From Alteraurantiacibacter aquimixticola (GTDB taxonomy: Bacteria > Pseudomonadota > Alphaproteobacteria > Sphingomonadales > Sphingomonadaceae), in contig NZ_SSHH01000001.1 of the NCBI RefSeq assembly GCF_004965515.1, positions 1,057,280 through 1,121,279 of the forward strand: a DNA stretch of 64,000 bases, read 5' to 3'. Each line of letters opens with the position of its first letter. Position 1 is the stretch's first letter. The notes beneath the pieces were generated by a model. The model was not told the origin of the DNA and did no database searches. It saw only the letters and a program-made list of their open reading frames with translations. Of this stretch, positions 61,347-64,000 are shown piece after piece. A program made the translations under genes and the position numbers.

Positions 61347-62771
61347 TTACGCCGCGTTGTCGATCCCGAGGTCCGACAGCTTGCGATACAGCGTCGAGCG
61401 GCCAATGCCGAGGCGGCGGGCGACTTCGGTCATGCGGCCACGATAATGGCCGATGGCGAGGCGGATCACGTCGGCCTCGATCTCTTCCAGCGGGCGCAGA
61501 TTGCCATCGGGCGTGTAGAGCATCACGCCTGCGCTTTCGCGGATCGGGCCGTTGGTGGTCGTCGGCTCGCTCTCGCCCACGATTTCGCGCAGCTGCGGGA
61601 AGTCCTCGGCTGTCAGCGCGTCGCCTTCGCAGAACACGGCGGCACGGAACAGCACTGCCTGCAGCTGGCGGACATTGCCGGGCCAATCGAAAGCACCCAG
61701 CAGTTTCAGCGCATCGGAAGTGATTCCCAGCGGGCGCAGGCCCGGCTGCTGGCCGATCTGGTGGAGGAAATAGCGGGTCAGCGCGCCGACATCGCGGTTG
61801 CGCTCACGCAAGGGGGGCAGGGTGATGCTGGTGCGCGAAAGCAGCTCCAGCAGTTCCCCGTTGAAGTGGCCGGTGGCGACGAGATCGGCCAGCGGAAGGT
61901 TGCTGGCGGAGATTATCCGCACGTCCACCTTGAAGCTGTGCTTGGCGCCGATCGGGCGGACCGAGCCATTCTTCAGCGCTTCGGCCAGGCGGTCCTGCAG
62001 GTCGGTTGAAAGCCGGTCGATCTCGTCCAGCACCAGCGTGCCGCCGTCGCAATTCTGCAGTGCGCCCACCTGCCGGTCGAACGCGCCGGCAAAAGCGCCC
62101 TTCTCATGCCCGAACAGCACCGATTCGAGGCTGGAGGTGGGGACGCCGCCGATATGGATCATGCGGAAGGGCGCCTTGGCGCGCGGCGATGCGCCATGCA
62201 TCGCGCGCACCAGCATTTCCTTGCCCGTGCCGCTCTCGCCCTCGATGAGCACATTACCATGACCGCGCGCGGCCTTGGCCGCCTTGGCCAGCGCATCGCG
62301 GAAGGGTGGGGCGGTGCCGACCATCGCATCGAAGTCCAGCTTCGCATGCATCTTCTCGGTCAGCGGCATCAGCTCGTCGGTCGGCGCTTCGCGGGTGGTC
62401 GCATTGCGCAGCGCCTGCATCAGCCGTTCGGGAGCGACGGGTTTCACGAGGTAGTCGGTCGCGCCCGCGCGCATTGCCTCCACCGCCAAGAGCGGCGAGG
62501 TGCTCGCGGTCAGCATCAGGATAGGCAGGGCGGGGCGGCGTTCCTTCAGCTCCGCGATCAGTTCGCAGGCCTGGTCACCCGGTACCCATTGGTCGAGGAT
62601 GATCGCGGACAATTGCATGCCCTGCCGCGTGCCAAGCGTGGCGATGGCCTTCTCTGCCTCGTCGATCACGAGCGTGCGCCAGCCCTCGCGTGCTGCGAGT
62701 GCGCTGATCAGCCGGCTTTGCGCCGGCTCGTCGTCGATCAGCATCAACAGGCGCTGTTCGGCTTCGGCCAT
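61347..62771 (-). CDS. NtrC-like AAA+ response regulator with GAFAGA loop
   Basis: The 474-residue protein has a receiver domain (Asp13-14, phospho-acceptor Asp60 in IILDQWVPG, Lys110), an AAA+ domain with Walker A GESGTGKE (178-185) and Walker B TLVLDE, and a Fis-type helix-turn-helix at the C-terminus (YRGRMTEVARRLGIGRSTLY). The sigma-54-contact loop is GAFAGA (225-230) where GAFTGA is expected. The Thr is usually needed to engage sigma-54. It may act differently. AAGGGAACGA precedes the ATG at 62771. A decayed copy of its end lies at 59428-59479. Confidence 0.9.
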   Translation of the reverse strand: MAEAEQRLLMLIDDEPAQSRLISALAAREGWRTLVIDEAEKAIATLGTRQGMQLSAIILDQWVPGDQACELIAELKERRPALPILMLTASTSPLLAVEAMRAGATDYLVKPVAPERLMQALRNATTREAPTDELMPLTEKMHAKLDFDAMVGTAPPFRDALAKAAKAARGHGNVLIEGESGTGKEMLVRAMHGASPRAKAPFRMIHIGGVPTSSLESVLFGHEKGAFAGAFDRQVGALQNCDGGTLVLDEIDRLSTDLQDRLAEALKNGSVRPIGAKHSFKVDVRIISASNLPLADLVATGHFNGELLELLSRTSITLPPLRERNRDVGALTRYFLHQIGQQPGLRPLGITSDALKLLGAFDWPGNVRQLQAVLFRAAVFCEGDALTAEDFPQLREIVGESEPTTTNGPIRESAGVMLYTPDGNLRPLEEIEADVIRLAIGHYRGRMTEVARRLGIGRSTLYRKLSDLGIDNAA

Positions 62772-62940
62772 TCGTTCCCTTCCGACCCAAGGGTGCTGTA
62801 AGATCCGGTTTTCCGGTGTGAACGGACGGCATATCAAGCGTGGGTAAAGAGGCTGTTAAGCGAACACTTGAGTGGTTTGCCCACTGCCGATAGAGCATGC
62901 GAAACACTCAATGGTTTCAGGCAAAGGACCTTAGGCGAAA

Positions 62941-63063
62941 ATGGCCAATTCCCAAGATATTAAGTCGAACGAGAAGACCTATGGCGGGTTCATTTCCATG
63001 CTGAAATGGGCGATTCCGCTGATCGCGGTGCTGGTTCTGATCGTTCTCGTGCTCATTTCCTGA
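62941..63063 (+). CDS. aa3-type cytochrome c oxidase subunit IV-like small protein
   Basis: The 40-residue protein reads MANSQDIKSNEKTYGGFISM and then one membrane helix AIPLIAVLVLIVLVLIS. The T-Y-x-G-F-I-x-x-L-K-W signature matches the bacterial COX4_pro_2 family, a small subunit of aa3 cytochrome oxidase. It is too short for most gene finders. It sits 10 nt in front of pntA, as in other sphingomonads. GGCGAAA is the only ribosome-like sequence. Confidence 0.8.
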   Translation: MANSQDIKSNEKTYGGFISMLKWAIPLIAVLVLIVLVLIS

Positions 63064-63073
63064 GCCGCGCGGT

Positions 63074-64000
63074 ATGGGGGATCTGCGCATTGCCGTTCTG
63101 AAGGAACGGGCCGCGGGGGAGACGCGCGTGGCTGCAACGCCCGAAACGGTGAAGAAATTCATCGGCTTGGGCGCCAGCTTCGCGGTCGAGGAAGGCGCGG
63201 GCGAGACCTCCGCCATTACAGACGAGGATTACCGCGCCGCCGGTGCGGATGTGCTGCCCATGGCGCAGGCCGTGGCGGGCGCCGATATCGTGCTGGGCGT
63301 GCAGGCGCCCGACGTCATGACGCTGACGGGTGCAAAGCCCGGTGCGATGGTGGCCGCGACTTTCGATCCCTTCCGCGACAAGGACCGCGTGGACCTCTAC
63401 GCCAAGGCCGGGTTCGAGGCGCTGGCGATGGAATTCATGCCGCGCATTACCCGCGCGCAAAGCATGGACGTGCTCTCCAGCCAGTCCAACCTCTCCGGCT
63501 ACAAGGCGGTGCTGGCCGCCGCCAACCAGTATGGCCGTGCCTTCCCGATGATGATGACTGCGGCGGGCACCGTGTCTGCCGCCAAGTGTTTCGTCATGGG
63601 CGTGGGCGTGGCGGGCCTGCAGGCGATCGCCACCGCCAAGCGCCTGGGCGCGCAGGTTTCGGCAACCGATGTGCGCTCCGCCACCAGGGAACAGATCATG
63701 TCGCTGGGCGCCAAGCCCGTCTTCGTCGAAAGCGTCGAGGGGATCGAGGGCGAGGGCAGCGGCGGCTATGCCACGGAAATGTCGGAGGAATACCAGAAGG
63801 CGCAGGCCGAGCTGGTGTCTAGCCACATCGCCAAGCAGGACATCGTCATCACCACCGCGCTGATCCCCGGCCGCGCCGCGCCGCGCCTGATCAGCGACGC
63901 GCAGATCGCCACCATGCGCAAGGGCAGCGTCATCTTCGACCTCGCCGTGGCGCAAGGCGGCAATGTCGAAGGCAGCGTGGCTGACGAAGTGGTGGAGCGC
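63074..64000 (+). CDS. pntA: NAD(P) transhydrogenase alpha subunit (5-prime part, runs off the window)
   Basis: The 309 visible residues start MGDLRIAVLKERAAGETRVA and show the alanine dehydrogenase/PntA domains: FIGLGASFAVEEGAGETSAI, ALAMEFMPRITRAQSMDVLS, AAGTVSAAKCFVMGVGVAGL (NAD loop) and ITTALIPGRAAPRLISDAQI. Re/Si-specific transhydrogenase couples proton entry to NADPH formation at the inner membrane. The 3-prime part, and pntB, lie beyond the window. Confidence 0.95.
   Translation, partial: MGDLRIAVLKERAAGETRVAATPETVKKFIGLGASFAVEEGAGETSAITDEDYRAAGADVLPMAQAVAGADIVLGVQAPDVMTLTGAKPGAMVAATFDPFRDKDRVDLYAKAGFEALAMEFMPRITRAQSMDVLSSQSNLSGYKAVLAAANQYGRAFPMMMTAAGTVSAAKCFVMGVGVAGLQAIATAKRLGAQVSATDVRSATREQIMSLGAKPVFVESVEGIEGEGSGGYATEMSEEYQKAQAELVSSHIAKQDIVITTALIPGRAAPRLISDAQIATMRKGSVIFDLAVAQGGNVEGSVADEVVER

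Overview
The window is GC-rich chromosomal DNA of an alphaproteobacterium, most likely a sphingomonad of the Erythrobacteraceae type. The indications are the chvI-chvG-hprK-rapZ-EIIA-HPr block beside pckA, a CcrM-type GANTC methyltransferase, a peptide deformylase with an acidic Cys/His insertion, an aa3 oxidase subunit IV gene directly before pntA, and many secreted proteins of unknown function. Placement is by gene content and order only. It is almost all core chromosome: no tRNA, rRNA, CRISPR array, prophage or complete insertion sequence was seen.

Layout. 1-4.8 kb: pirin (partial), four glutathione S-transferase genes, BolA, a J-domain protein and an MpaB-like protein. 4.9-10.2 kb: cobS without cobT, an M28 peptidase, a PilZ protein and three secreted proteins. 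10.3-17.3 kb: a class A penicillin-binding protein, truA, fmt, recR, def, a lipoprotein, a cold-shock gene and two coupled mini-genes. 17.3-25.2 kb: a membrane spermidine-synthase-like protein, fhs, rmuC, a lipoprotein and a TonB-C-like protein. 25.5-32.6 kb: an RNA methyltransferase, then the nitrogen-PTS/ChvGI block facing pckA. 32.7-39.7 kb: small hypothetical genes, a 670-bp stretch with a strong promoter but no gene, a DUF885 protein, a TonB protein and an alpha/beta hydrolase. 39.8-45 kb: two cysteine desulfurases, a 2Fe-2S ferredoxin, and two methyltransferase-like proteins, one fused to an anti-sigma-like domain. 45-56 kb: parC, an RNA helicase, an unknown lower-GC gene, cca-nudix-DUF1285-GNAT, a PQQ-type sugar dehydrogenase and rnhB. 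56-64 kb: ccrM, folP, a rearranged cargo region, an NtrC-like regulator, COX IV and the start of pntA.

How the genes work together. HPr, EIIA, HprK and RapZ form a regulatory phosphotransfer module without sugar permeases. It lies in one minus-strand run with the ChvG/ChvI envelope two-component system and faces gluconeogenic pckA across an intergenic region that holds a LacI-type palindrome. fmt and def (formylation and deformylation of initiator Met) flank recR. The desulfurases and ferredoxin look like an iron-sulfur set.

The most interesting items are: (1) between folP and the NtrC-like gene, decayed 3-prime ends of a second NtrC-like gene and a second folP lie back to back, separating two different cargo segments, which looks like two alleles of a variable locus caught in tandem; (2) eight GANTC sites in 153 bp just upstream of ccrM, spaced close to multiples of 10 bp; (3) a ferredoxin gene with no NTG start codon; (4) a consensus promoter with a 17-bp palindromic operator driving a structured region with no recognisable gene; (5) a methyltransferase/anti-sigma-like fusion; (6) an NtrC-like regulator with GAFAGA in place of GAFTGA.
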